NCBI RefSeq assembly: GCF_034044715.1
Contig: NZ_JAXCLW010000001.1
Location: forward strand, 1,240,001-1,304,000
DNA: 64,000 nucleotides
Source: Dongia_B soli
GTDB taxonomy: Bacteria; Pseudomonadota; Alphaproteobacteria; Dongiales; Dongiaceae
Reading direction: 5' to 3'
A program made the position numbers and the translations under genes. The notes under the pieces are model-generated. The model was not told the origin of the DNA, ran no database searches, and saw only the letters and a program-made list of their open reading frames with translations. Below, one piece after another: positions 23,495 to 31,690 of this stretch; the stretch's first letter is position 1, and every line of letters starts with the position of its first letter.

Positions 23495-23914
23495 ATGAGC
23501 GATACGGAAACCCGTTGCGGCCCGCCGCCCAGCCTCGCGCAGATGGAGGAGATCGCGGCACGCGTCTATGCCGAGCTGCCGCCCGCTTTCACCGCGCCGT
23601 GTCGCAATCTTGTCATCCGGGTGGAGGACTTTCCTGACGACGAGGTTCTAGTCGAAATGGGAATCGATTCGCCATTCGATCTCGCGGGCCTTTATCAAGG
23701 GGTACCGCTGACCCAGCAGGAAATCAGCAATCCCCGCCCGGCGATCGACATGGTCTTCCTCTATCGCCGGCCGCTGCTGGACTGGTGGTGCGAGGAGGAG
23801 CGGGATCTGGAAACCCTGATTCGCCATGTACTGATCCACGAAATCGGCCATCATTTCGGCTTCAGCGACGAAGATATGGAGCGGATCGAGGGCACTGCCT
23901 GGGACCCCAGTTAA
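23495..23914 (+). CDS. metallopeptidase family protein (zincin_1, PF06262)
   Basis: 139 residues from ATG 23495. The C-terminal LIHEIGHHFGFSDEDME is a complete HExxH-xxG/D-type zinc site (HEIGH then His and Asp), and VLVEMGIDSPFDLAGLYQGV, then DMVFLYRRPLLDWW, match the small zincin family PF06262. The substrate is unknown. It is preceded closely by the EI gene (13 bases) and probably read through from it. Confidence 0.88.
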   Translation: MSDTETRCGPPPSLAQMEEIAARVYAELPPAFTAPCRNLVIRVEDFPDDEVLVEMGIDSPFDLAGLYQGVPLTQQEISNPRPAIDMVFLYRRPLLDWWCEEERDLETLIRHVLIHEIGHHFGFSDEDMERIEGTAWDPS

Positions 23915-23939
23915 GGGCTCACCCAGGTTCCAATAACCC

Positions 23940-23945
23940 TATAAT
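23940..23945 (+). promoter_or_regulatory. possible ahcY promoter -10 box
   Basis: TATAAT at 23940-23945 lies 125 bases before the ahcY start and is flanked by the inverted repeat ATAACC (23933-23938) and GGTTAT (23952-23957). No good -35 box is visible, and the leader is long enough for RNA-level control, but no known riboswitch fits well. Confidence 0.35.
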
Positions 23946-24070
23946 TGAAATGGTTATGGGACATGGGCGAATCGCACGAGCGTTCACGCGACATTGTCCG
24001 GCGCTGCGGCTTGCCCCAGGGTCGGTGGGCTGCTAGAAGCGGGGCGATTTATCGCCGTTAGGAGAACAGC

Positions 24071-25366
24071 ATGTCTGCCTTTACCGATTACAAAGTCAAG
24101 GACATGAGCCTCGCCGACTGGGGCCGCAAGGAAATCGCCATCGCCGAGACCGAAATGCCTGGCCTGATGGCGCTGCGGGCCGAATATGGCAAGGCGCAGC
24201 CGCTGAAGGGCGCGCGCATCGCCGGCTGCCTGCATATGACCATCCAGACGGCTGTGCTGATCGAAACGCTGACCGCGCTCGGTGCCGAAGTGCGCTGGTC
24301 CTCCTGCAATATCTTCTCGACCCAGGATCAGGCTGCCGCCGCTATCGCCGCCGCCAATATCCCGGTCTTTGCGTGGAAGGGCCTGACGGAAGAGGAGTTC
24401 TGGTGGTGCATCGAAGCCACCATCAAGGGCCCGAATGGCTGGACCCCGAACATGATCCTGGATGATGGGGGCGACCTCACCCAGATCATGCACGACAAAT
24501 ATCCCGAGCTGCTGAAGGACGTGAAGGGTATCTCGGAAGAGACCACGACCGGCGTGCATCGGCTATACGAGATGGCCAAGGCCGGCACGCTCAAGGTCCC
24601 GGCAATCAACGTCAATGACAGCGTCACCAAGTCGAAGTTCGACAACCTCTATGGCTGCCGCGAAAGCCTGGTCGATGGCATCAAGCGCGCCACCGATGTG
24701 ATGGTGGCCGGCAAGGTCGCCGTGGTCGCCGGCTATGGTGATGTGGGCAAGGGCTCGGCGGCCTCGCTGCGCAGCCAGGGCGCGCGCGTCATGGTGACGG
24801 AAGTCGATCCGATCTGCGCGCTGCAGGCGGCGATGGAAGGCTATCAGGTAGTGACCATGGAAGACGCCGCGCCGCAGGGCGACATCTTCGTGACCGCCAC
24901 CGGCAATGTCGATGTCATCACCCTCGACCATATGCGCCAGATGAAGGACCGTGCCATCGTCTGCAATATCGGCCATTTCGACAGCGAAATTCAGATCGCC
25001 GGTCTGCGGAATTACAAATGGCACAATGTGAAGCCGCAGGTCGATGAAGTTGAATTCCCCGATGGCAAGCGCCTGATCGTCCTGGCGGAAGGCCGCCTGG
25101 TCAATCTCGGCTGTGCCACGGGCCACCCCAGCTTCGTCATGTCGGCCTCCTTCACCAATCAGGTGTTGGCGCAAATCGAGCTGTGGCAGCACCATGCGAA
25201 ATACGAACGCCAGGTCTATGTCCTGCCGAAGCATCTCGACGAAAAGGTGGCGGCACTGCATCTTGCCAAGGTCGGCGCCAAGCTGACCAAGCTCAGCGAG
25301 AAGCAGGCGCAGTATCTCTCGGTGCCGCAGGCCGGCCCGTTCAAACCGGAACATTACCGCTACTAA
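24071..25366 (+). CDS. ahcY: adenosylhomocysteinase
   Basis: 431 residues from ATG 24071, preceded by AGGAGAAC. Hallmarks include GCLHMTIQTAVLIETLTALG, SSCNIFSTQDQAAAAI, the NAD-binding VAVVAGYGDVGKGSAASLR and the C-terminal LSEKQAQYLSVPQAGPFKPE with HYRY at the end. The enzyme hydrolyses S-adenosylhomocysteine to adenosine and homocysteine with tightly bound NAD, relieving product inhibition of methyltransferases. Length is normal. It is followed by a palindromic hairpin and then the DivL-type kinase. Confidence 0.98.
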   Translation: MSAFTDYKVKDMSLADWGRKEIAIAETEMPGLMALRAEYGKAQPLKGARIAGCLHMTIQTAVLIETLTALGAEVRWSSCNIFSTQDQAAAAIAAANIPVFAWKGLTEEEFWWCIEATIKGPNGWTPNMILDDGGDLTQIMHDKYPELLKDVKGISEETTTGVHRLYEMAKAGTLKVPAINVNDSVTKSKFDNLYGCRESLVDGIKRATDVMVAGKVAVVAGYGDVGKGSAASLRSQGARVMVTEVDPICALQAAMEGYQVVTMEDAAPQGDIFVTATGNVDVITLDHMRQMKDRAIVCNIGHFDSEIQIAGLRNYKWHNVKPQVDEVEFPDGKRLIVLAEGRLVNLGCATGHPSFVMSASFTNQVLAQIELWQHHAKYERQVYVLPKHLDEKVAALHLAKVGAKLTKLSEKQAQYLSVPQAGPFKPEHYRY

Positions 25367-25378
25367 GTCACCATGACG

Positions 25379-25409
25379 GTCCGGGCTTCGCCCCACAGCA
25401 AGCCCGGAC
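25379..25409. other. palindromic hairpin downstream of ahcY
   Basis: GTCCGGGCTT (25379-25388) pairs perfectly with AAGCCCGGAC (25400-25409) around an 11-base loop. It starts 12 bases after the ahcY stop and has no T run. Its presence argues that the following kinase gene starts downstream (ATG 25538) rather than at the in-frame ATG 25373. Confidence 0.55.
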
Positions 25410-25537
25410 CCGCCAAAGCCGGTCTCCGTTATTCACGCTTCTGGCGGCAGCCTCGGCCGGCCTTCCGCCAATCCTGCGCAGGCGCGCGCAAAGCCGAGCG
25501 TGCGAGATCGGTTGCAACCTGCTACAGTCACGCCGCA

Positions 25538-28009
25538 ATGGTTGTATCGCCCTGCCGAGTCGCCCTGACGACCACCGTGACCCGGACCGTGCTTCTCGCC
25601 GGTGCCCTTTGGGCTTGGCCGCTGGCCGCTAACGCGCAGACTGCCCCTCTCCAGCAACCCCTCGCTTTGTCCCGGGATATCGCTGAACTGCTGGTCGGCA
25701 CCCTGCTTTTGGGGATGGTCACCGGCGCCGTGCTGGTCGGCATGTGGTTCTCACGCCGCCAGGCGCGCCGCTTGCGCGATCTGGTGCATGAAAAGAAAAT
25801 GGCCGACCAGTCGCTGACCCTGGCGCAATTGCGCCTGGACCAGATGCCGACCGGGCGCATTGACTGGTGGGAGACCGGCCGTCTCACTCTCGACCGCCCG
25901 GCCCGTGACCTCCTGAGCTTGGATCGCAGCGAGATCGAAGCCGCGGATTTTCTCGACTTGATCGGGATCGAAGACCGGCCGGCTTTGGAAAAGGCGATGA
26001 TGGATCTCGCCAGCGCCTTTCCGGTCGACCTGGTCCTCCGCCGGGCCGATAACCAGGCTTGGCTGCGCCTGCGCGGCAAGCGGCTCGGGCCCGGCTGGGC
26101 GCTCTGGATCGACGAAGTGACCGCGCTGGCAACCGATCAGGCCAAGGAGCGCCGCTTGGCGGAGGGGCTGGCGGAGGCGCTGAATCAGCTGCCCTATCCG
26201 GTGTGGCGACGGGATGCTCAGCTCGGCATTACCTATTGCAATCGTGCTTTCGCCCAATTGCTCGACGTGCCGGATGGCGATTCCTTGCCGCCGGGACGCG
26301 AAGTCAATGCCGGCGCCCGGGCTCTGGCGCGCCGCGCACAGAAACTGGCGGTGGCGCAGGCGGAAAGCCAACAGCTCGTGGTCGGGGGACAGCGCCGGCT
26401 GTTCGACTTCAGTGAAATTCCCCTGCCGGATGGCAGCCTGGTCGGCTTCGCGCTCGACCAGACGTCGCTTGAGGACAGCCACGCGGAACTATCGCGTCAC
26501 CTCGCCGCCCACGACGACGTGCTGCAGAGCCTCGGCACCGGCATCGTGATTTTCGGCCCTGATAGCCGGGTTAAATTCTTCAATGCCGCCTATCTTGAAC
26601 AGTTCGGCCTCGATGCGCATTTCCTCCGTGGCGAGCCGACCATTGAGGAAGTGCTGGAAGCATTGCGCGAGCGCCGGCGGCTGGCGGAGCAGGCCGATTT
26701 TCGCTCCTTCAAGCGCGAATTCGCCCGCCACCTGATGACGGCCATCGCGCCGCTTGAGGAACTGATCCACACACCGGACGGCGCCACCTTCCGCATGGTG
26801 GCGAGCCCGCATCCTTTGGGCGGCGTCATCCTGACCTTCGAGGACGTGACCGACGAATTGGCCCTGGAAGCCAATTACAATACGCTGATCGAAGTGCAAA
26901 AGGAGACGCTCGACCATCTGCATGAAGGTATCGCGGTCTATGGCGAGGATGGCCGGCTGAAACTGCACAATCCGGCTTTTGCGCGGATGTGGCGGCTCAC
27001 CGATGAAGTGCTGGCCAATCAACCGCATGTCTCGAAGATTCTCGATCAGGTGGTCGGTTTCTTCCCGGCGCGCAACGATTGGCGCGATATGCGCCAGCGC
27101 ATTATCGGCGCGATTGCCGACCGGGATCTGCGCAACCTGCGGATCGAGCGCAACGATAATCGCATCATCGATATCGCCTCGATTCCGCTGCCCGATGGCG
27201 GCAAGCTCTACAAATACACGGATGTCACCGACAGCATCAACATGGAGCGGGCGCTGATGGAGCGCAACGAAGCGTTGGTGGCCGCCGATCGCCTGAAGTC
27301 GGAATTCATTGCCAATGTCTCGTATGAATTCCGCACGCCGCTCAACGTCATCATCGGCTATGCGGAATTGCTGGCGCGGCAATATTTCGGCAGCCTCAAT
27401 CCCCGCCAGCTCGATTACAGCAACAGCATCCTCGACGCCGCCCAAGGCCTGCTGCTGCTGATCAGCGACGTGATCGATGTGGCGGCGATCGAGGCCGGCT
27501 ATATCCGCCTGGAACGCCGCGAGATCGACGTGCTGGCGTTGGTCGATTCGATCCAGCGCCTGTTCCAACAGCGCGTACGCAGCCGCGATCTGGAATTGCG
27601 CATCGATTGCGAAATGGAGATCGGTAGCGTCTTTGCCGACGAACAGCGGCTGAAGCAGGCACTCAGCAATCTCATCAGCAATGCCATTGCGGTGGCGCCC
27701 TTCGGAACAGCCGTCGTGGTCGCCGCCCATCGCGACACCGCGAATCTCTATCTCAGCGTCGCGCTCTCCGGTCTAACCGACGGGGTCGGCGATATCCCTT
27801 ACGGCAGCGAGCCGGTGCAGCCCCATGTGGTGGATTCAAGCAGTGTCGGTCGCAGCGCGACCGGCGGCCTCGGCATTGCCTTGGTGAAGACCCTGATCGG
27901 CCTGCATGGCGGCGGCATCGAAACCGATATCGGCCCCGGCTACCGCCGCGTCACCTGCGTCATCCCGCTGAATGCCGCCGCCACCGAAATGGTATCCAGC
28001 ACCACCTGA
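25538..28009 (+). CDS. divL: DivL-type PAS sensor kinase with Tyr at the phospho-acceptor site
   Basis: 823 residues from ATG 25538, which starts a signal-like hydrophobic segment (TVLLAGALWAWPLAANA); a second hydrophobic helix is at about 55-75. Several PAS-like domains fill residues 110-560. The dimerisation block reads NVSYEFRTPLNVIIGYAELL: Tyr596 replaces the usual His, the diagnostic feature of Caulobacter DivL, a pseudokinase that binds DivK and activates CckA. An ATPase domain follows (LSNLISNAIAVAPFG, GGLGIALVKTLIGLHGG). The neighbours ahcY and tsaE/addAB are consistent with other Alphaproteobacteria. Confidence 0.85.
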   Translation: MVVSPCRVALTTTVTRTVLLAGALWAWPLAANAQTAPLQQPLALSRDIAELLVGTLLLGMVTGAVLVGMWFSRRQARRLRDLVHEKKMADQSLTLAQLRLDQMPTGRIDWWETGRLTLDRPARDLLSLDRSEIEAADFLDLIGIEDRPALEKAMMDLASAFPVDLVLRRADNQAWLRLRGKRLGPGWALWIDEVTALATDQAKERRLAEGLAEALNQLPYPVWRRDAQLGITYCNRAFAQLLDVPDGDSLPPGREVNAGARALARRAQKLAVAQAESQQLVVGGQRRLFDFSEIPLPDGSLVGFALDQTSLEDSHAELSRHLAAHDDVLQSLGTGIVIFGPDSRVKFFNAAYLEQFGLDAHFLRGEPTIEEVLEALRERRRLAEQADFRSFKREFARHLMTAIAPLEELIHTPDGATFRMVASPHPLGGVILTFEDVTDELALEANYNTLIEVQKETLDHLHEGIAVYGEDGRLKLHNPAFARMWRLTDEVLANQPHVSKILDQVVGFFPARNDWRDMRQRIIGAIADRDLRNLRIERNDNRIIDIASIPLPDGGKLYKYTDVTDSINMERALMERNEALVAADRLKSEFIANVSYEFRTPLNVIIGYAELLARQYFGSLNPRQLDYSNSILDAAQGLLLLISDVIDVAAIEAGYIRLERREIDVLALVDSIQRLFQQRVRSRDLELRIDCEMEIGSVFADEQRLKQALSNLISNAIAVAPFGTAVVVAAHRDTANLYLSVALSGLTDGVGDIPYGSEPVQPHVVDSSSVGRSATGGLGIALVKTLIGLHGGGIETDIGPGYRRVTCVIPLNAAATEMVSSTT

Positions 28010-28035
28010 ACGCAGGCTTTAGACAGTCCGGCGGG

Positions 28036-29052
28036 TCACGCCGCCGGCACGCCTTGCGTCGTCGAATATTCGAAATGCAGCACTTCGCCCGGATGCACCA
28101 GGGGATGGATGGCATGGGCCGCCATCGCCGCTTCCGAGAAGCCGCAAAGGATGAGCTTCAGTTTGCCGGGATAGGTGGCGATATCGCCGACGGCGAAAAT
28201 GCCCGGCGTGCTGGTGGCGCAATCCATCGGCGTCACTGCGATGTGATTCCGATCTAGATTAAGACCCCATTGTGCGATCGGCCCCAGATTCATCGCCAGG
28301 CCGAAGAACGGCAACAGCACATCGGCCTCGAGCCGCCGCACCTCGCCTTCCAAAGTCGCGACATTGACCGCGGTCAATTGGCCGTCCTGGCCTTCGAGGC
28401 TGTGCAGTTGATACGGGGTGACCAGGTCGATCCCGCCGCTCTTCGATAATTGTTCGAGGCGTGCGGCGCTTTCCGGCGCGGCGCGGAATTTCGGCCGGCG
28501 ATGCACCACCTGGATGCTGGCGGCGACGCCGTGCAAGGCCAGGGCCCAGTCAACGGCGGAATCGCCGCCGCCCGCGATGACGACGCGTTTGCCGCGGAAA
28601 TCTTCCTTGCGCTTCACCAGATAGAAGACGCTCTTGCCTTCATACTGCTCGAGACCCTCCATCGGCGGCCGATTGGGGCCAAAAGCGCCGACACCGGCGG
28701 CGACGATGACGGCGCGGGCATCGATCCGGGTGCCTTTATTGGTCTCCAGAAGCCAGCGCTCGCCATTGGCGGTCAGCTTTTCCACCTGCTCGCCGAGGTG
28801 ATAGACCGGCTTGAAGGGAGCTGCTTGGGCTTCCAGCTTCTGCACCAGATCGGCGGCATCGATCGCCGGATAGCCGGGAATGTCGTAGATCGGCTTTTCA
28901 GGATAGAGCGCGGCGCATTGGCCGCCGGTGCTTTCCAGGGCGTCGATCACATGGCATTGCATCTTCAGCATGCCGCATTCGAAAACCGCGAACAGGCCGA
29001 CCGGCCCGGCACCGATGACCGCAACATCGGTCTGGTGAATCTGTCCCGACAT
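28036..29052 (-). CDS. ferredoxin--NADP reductase type 2 (thioredoxin reductase-like)
   Basis: 338 residues from ATG 29052 (MSGQIHQTDVAVIGAGPVGL); ATG 29076 and a codon at 29118 are alternatives. The N-terminal GAGPVGL binds FAD and the central VVIAGGGDSAVDWALAL binds NADP; TPGIFAVGDIATYPGKLKL is the C-terminal FAD block. The redox CxxC of thioredoxin reductase is absent, which places it with YumC-type ferredoxin/flavodoxin-NADP reductases. It converges on divL with a short gap and is divergent from tsaE. Confidence 0.9.
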   Translation of the reverse strand: MSGQIHQTDVAVIGAGPVGLFAVFECGMLKMQCHVIDALESTGGQCAALYPEKPIYDIPGYPAIDAADLVQKLEAQAAPFKPVYHLGEQVEKLTANGERWLLETNKGTRIDARAVIVAAGVGAFGPNRPPMEGLEQYEGKSVFYLVKRKEDFRGKRVVIAGGGDSAVDWALALHGVAASIQVVHRRPKFRAAPESAARLEQLSKSGGIDLVTPYQLHSLEGQDGQLTAVNVATLEGEVRRLEADVLLPFFGLAMNLGPIAQWGLNLDRNHIAVTPMDCATSTPGIFAVGDIATYPGKLKLILCGFSEAAMAAHAIHPLVHPGEVLHFEYSTTQGVPAA

Positions 29053-29260
29053 ATCCGTGCGTAATCCTTCTCTCATACCGTCACTTGCGGCGGCATCCTG
29101 CCGTGGTGGTCCCGGCAAATCAATCGCCGATCATCCTTGGAACGTCTAAAACCATATAGCGCAGCAGGGATTTACGCCTAGCCGGCAAGGGCCCGCTCCG
29201 GCGGGCCATCCGGGCCGGGCCGATTGATCTTGCGCCGGGCGACCGGTAAAAGCTGCTGGC

Positions 29261-29773
29261 ATGGAGCCGGCCAAGGATATCTCCGTTCTATTTGCGCGCA
29301 CGCTGCCGGATGAGGCGGCGACCGCTGCGCTTGCCCAGGATCTGGCGTCCTTCCTGCGCCCTGGCGATGTGCTGGCCCTCTGGGGCGATCTCGGCGCCGG
29401 CAAGACCAGCTTCGCCCGGGCGCTGATCACCCGCCTCTCGGCCGAGGCGGAGGATGTGCCGAGCCCGACCTTCACCCTCGTCCAGACCTATCCGGGGCAG
29501 GTTGGGGAGACGAACGAGCCGGTGGAACTATGGCATTTCGATCTCTATCGCCTGACCGCGCCGGAACAGGCCTATGACCTGGCGATTGAAGAGGCGTTCC
29601 AGGACGGGATCTCGCTGATCGAATGGCCGGTGCGGCTCGGCTATCTGCTGCCGGCGAAGCGGCTCGATCTCAATTTGACTTTGACGGAAAAGGCCGGACA
29701 GCGACGGGCGGAAATCGCCGGCAATGAAGTTTGGCATCGCCGGTTGGCGCCGCTGATGACAGGGGAGGCATGA
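29261..29773 (+). CDS. tsaE: tRNA threonylcarbamoyladenosine biosynthesis ATPase TsaE
   Basis: 170 residues. Walker A GDLGAGKTS at residues 42-50, PSPTFTLVQTYPG and the family pair WHFDLYRL and LIEWPVRLG are all present. TsaE is the ATPase that cycles the TsaB-TsaD complex during t6A37 formation on ANN-decoding tRNAs. Its stop overlaps the next start by ATGA, beginning the tsaE-amgK-murU-addB-addA-trxA run. Confidence 0.95.
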   Translation: MEPAKDISVLFARTLPDEAATAALAQDLASFLRPGDVLALWGDLGAGKTSFARALITRLSAEAEDVPSPTFTLVQTYPGQVGETNEPVELWHFDLYRLTAPEQAYDLAIEEAFQDGISLIEWPVRLGYLLPAKRLDLNLTLTEKAGQRRAEIAGNEVWHRRLAPLMTGEA

Positions 29774-30789
29774 TGACCAACGGGATCGATCGCGTCGCAC
29801 GTGAAGCGGCGATCGTCGGCTTTCTGGCAGATCATGGCTGGGACAAGGCGGAGCGGCGGTTGCTGGCAGGCGACGCCTCCTTCCGGCGCTATGATCGCCT
29901 CACCGATGCCGCCGGCAATCGCGCCGTGCTGATGGATGCGCCGCCGCCGATGGAGGATGTGCGTCCCTTCATTGCCATCGACCGCCTGCTCTACGATCTC
30001 GGCCTCAGCGCGCCCCGCATCATGGGCGAAGATGCGGCGAACGGCCTGCTGCTGCTGGAAGATTTCGGCGACGACACCTATACGCGCTTGCTGGCACGCG
30101 GCCATGACGAGACCGCGCTCTATGAATTGGCGACCGATGCGCTGATTGCGCTCCATCAACGCCTGCCGCAGGCGGCGCTGGCTGGCTTGCGCAAATTCGA
30201 TCTCGACAGCGCCTTGCGTCAGGTTTCGCTGTTGCTCGACTGGTATTGGCCGGAACTGCATGGTGCGCCGCCGCCGGCTGAGATGCGCGCCGAATTCGAA
30301 GCGGCCTGGCGGCAGGTTCTGCCGCTCTGGCACCGTCTTCCCGACACGATCGTGCTGTTCGATTTCCACATCGATAATCTGCTGCTGCTGCCGGGCCGCG
30401 CCGGTGTTCAGGCCTGCGGCTTGCTTGATTTCCAGGACGCCCTGTCAGGCCCGCTGGCTTTCGATCTCGTCTCCTTGCTGGAGGATGTGCGCCGCAATGT
30501 GCCGATGCCGCTGATGCGGGCGATGATCGAGCGTTATCTTGCTGCCAATCCGCAGTTGGGGCGTGACGATTTCATGACCGTCTATGCGGTCAGCGGGGCG
30601 CAGCGCAACACGCGCATCGCCGGCACTTTCACCAGGCTCTTGCGGCGCGATGGCAAGGCGGGCTATCAGCGTTACATGCCGCGCGTTTGGGAATTGATTG
30701 CGCATGACATTTCGCATCCGGCTCTGGCGCCGGTTGCCGCTTGGTATGCAAAACACCTCCCGCCACATGACCGTAAGGTCTTCGCCTGA
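29770..30789 (+). CDS. amgK: anomeric sugar kinase AmgK (aminoglycoside phosphotransferase fold)
   Basis: 339 residues from ATG 29770, coupled to tsaE. The APH/choline-kinase fold is seen in GDASFRRYDRL, LLLEDFGDDTYTRLL, the catalytic loop LFDFHIDNLLLLPG and LLDFQDALSGPLAFDLVSLL. Together with the next gene, AmgK phosphorylates the anomeric carbon of MurNAc (and GlcNAc) in the peptidoglycan-recycling shortcut that bypasses de novo UDP-MurNAc synthesis and confers fosfomycin tolerance in Pseudomonas. Assignment relies on fold plus the adjacent MurU. Confidence 0.88.
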   Translation: MMTNGIDRVAREAAIVGFLADHGWDKAERRLLAGDASFRRYDRLTDAAGNRAVLMDAPPPMEDVRPFIAIDRLLYDLGLSAPRIMGEDAANGLLLLEDFGDDTYTRLLARGHDETALYELATDALIALHQRLPQAALAGLRKFDLDSALRQVSLLLDWYWPELHGAPPPAEMRAEFEAAWRQVLPLWHRLPDTIVLFDFHIDNLLLLPGRAGVQACGLLDFQDALSGPLAFDLVSLLEDVRRNVPMPLMRAMIERYLAANPQLGRDDFMTVYAVSGAQRNTRIAGTFTRLLRRDGKAGYQRYMPRVWELIAHDISHPALAPVAAWYAKHLPPHDRKVFA

Positions 30790-30833
30790 ACCGATGCGAC
30801 CGCCGAAGCCTTGCCGCTATACAGGATGAGATT

Positions 30834-31604
30834 GTGACCGCAACGACAGCTTCCCTCACGCCCTCCTCGCAGATGTCGAACCTGACCGTGCCGAAAACGG
30901 CCATGGTGCTGGCGGCGGGTTTTGGCAAAAGATTGCGGCCGCTGACCGAGACGACGCCGAAGCCGATGGTGCGGGTGCTGGGCCGGCCGATGATCGATGT
31001 GGTGTTGGATCGTCTCGAAGCGGTCGGCGTCGAGCGCGCGGTCGTCAATCTGCATCATCTCGGCCATGTGATCCGCGATCATCTGAAGACGCGCAAATCG
31101 CTGGAAATCATTTTCTCCGAGGAAGAGGAAATTCTCGAAACCGGCGGCGGCATCGTCAAGGCTCTGCCGCTGCTGGGTGATGAGCCCTTCTTCACCGTCA
31201 ATGCCAAGATCATCTGGCTCAATGGCAAGACCGATGCCTTGTTGCGCATGGCCCAGCAATGGGATCCGGCGAAGATGGATGCGCTCCTGCTGTTGCAGCC
31301 GACCGTCACCGCCGTCGGCTATGGCGGGCAGGGCGACTTCCTGATGGACCAGACCGGCCGCATCCGCCGTCGCCCGGGCTGGCAGGTGGCGCCGTTCCTT
31401 TATGCCGGCATCCAGATCTGCCATCCGCGCCTGTTCCGCGATCCGCCGGCCGGCGCCTTCTCGACCAATGTCGTCTGGGACCGCGCCATCGAGGAGGAGC
31501 GGCTGTACGGCCTCCGCCATGACGGCGAATGGTATCATGTCAGCACGCCGGCCCAGCTCGAGGAGGTCGAACGCCATCTCGGCTATCACGGTATCCGTTT
31601 CTAG
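30834..31604 (+). CDS. murU: N-acetylmuramate alpha-1-phosphate uridylyltransferase MurU
   Basis: 256 residues from a GTG at 30834 (AGGATGAG upstream); ATG 30873 is the alternative. The nucleotidyltransferase signature AMVLAAGFGKRLRPLTETTPKP begins the fold, followed by VNLHHLGHVIRDHL and EEEILETGGGIVKALPLLG. It converts MurNAc-1-phosphate to UDP-MurNAc, completing the recycling pathway started by AmgK. Located 44 bases downstream of amgK in the same run. Confidence 0.9.
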   Translation: MTATTASLTPSSQMSNLTVPKTAMVLAAGFGKRLRPLTETTPKPMVRVLGRPMIDVVLDRLEAVGVERAVVNLHHLGHVIRDHLKTRKSLEIIFSEEEEILETGGGIVKALPLLGDEPFFTVNAKIIWLNGKTDALLRMAQQWDPAKMDALLLLQPTVTAVGYGGQGDFLMDQTGRIRRRPGWQVAPFLYAGIQICHPRLFRDPPAGAFSTNVVWDRAIEEERLYGLRHDGEWYHVSTPAQLEEVERHLGYHGIRF

Positions 31605-31690
31605 GCAGCCTTTTCCTTCCAAGCGAGTATGCGATTTCGCTTGAACCGATTTCGCTTGAACTGGGGCGGGGCTCGCGCAGTATCGGAGCA

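Noticed and set aside
23915..24070. SAH riboswitch upstream of ahcY
   Set aside because: Only loose word similarity; the conserved closing stem and core order are not recognisable by eye, so it is listed only as a finding to check.
25373..25537. in-frame N-terminal 55 codons of the DivL-type kinase
   Set aside because: The segment contains a perfect palindromic hairpin, lacks a ribosome site, and the downstream ATG 25538 begins a proper hydrophobic signal segment.
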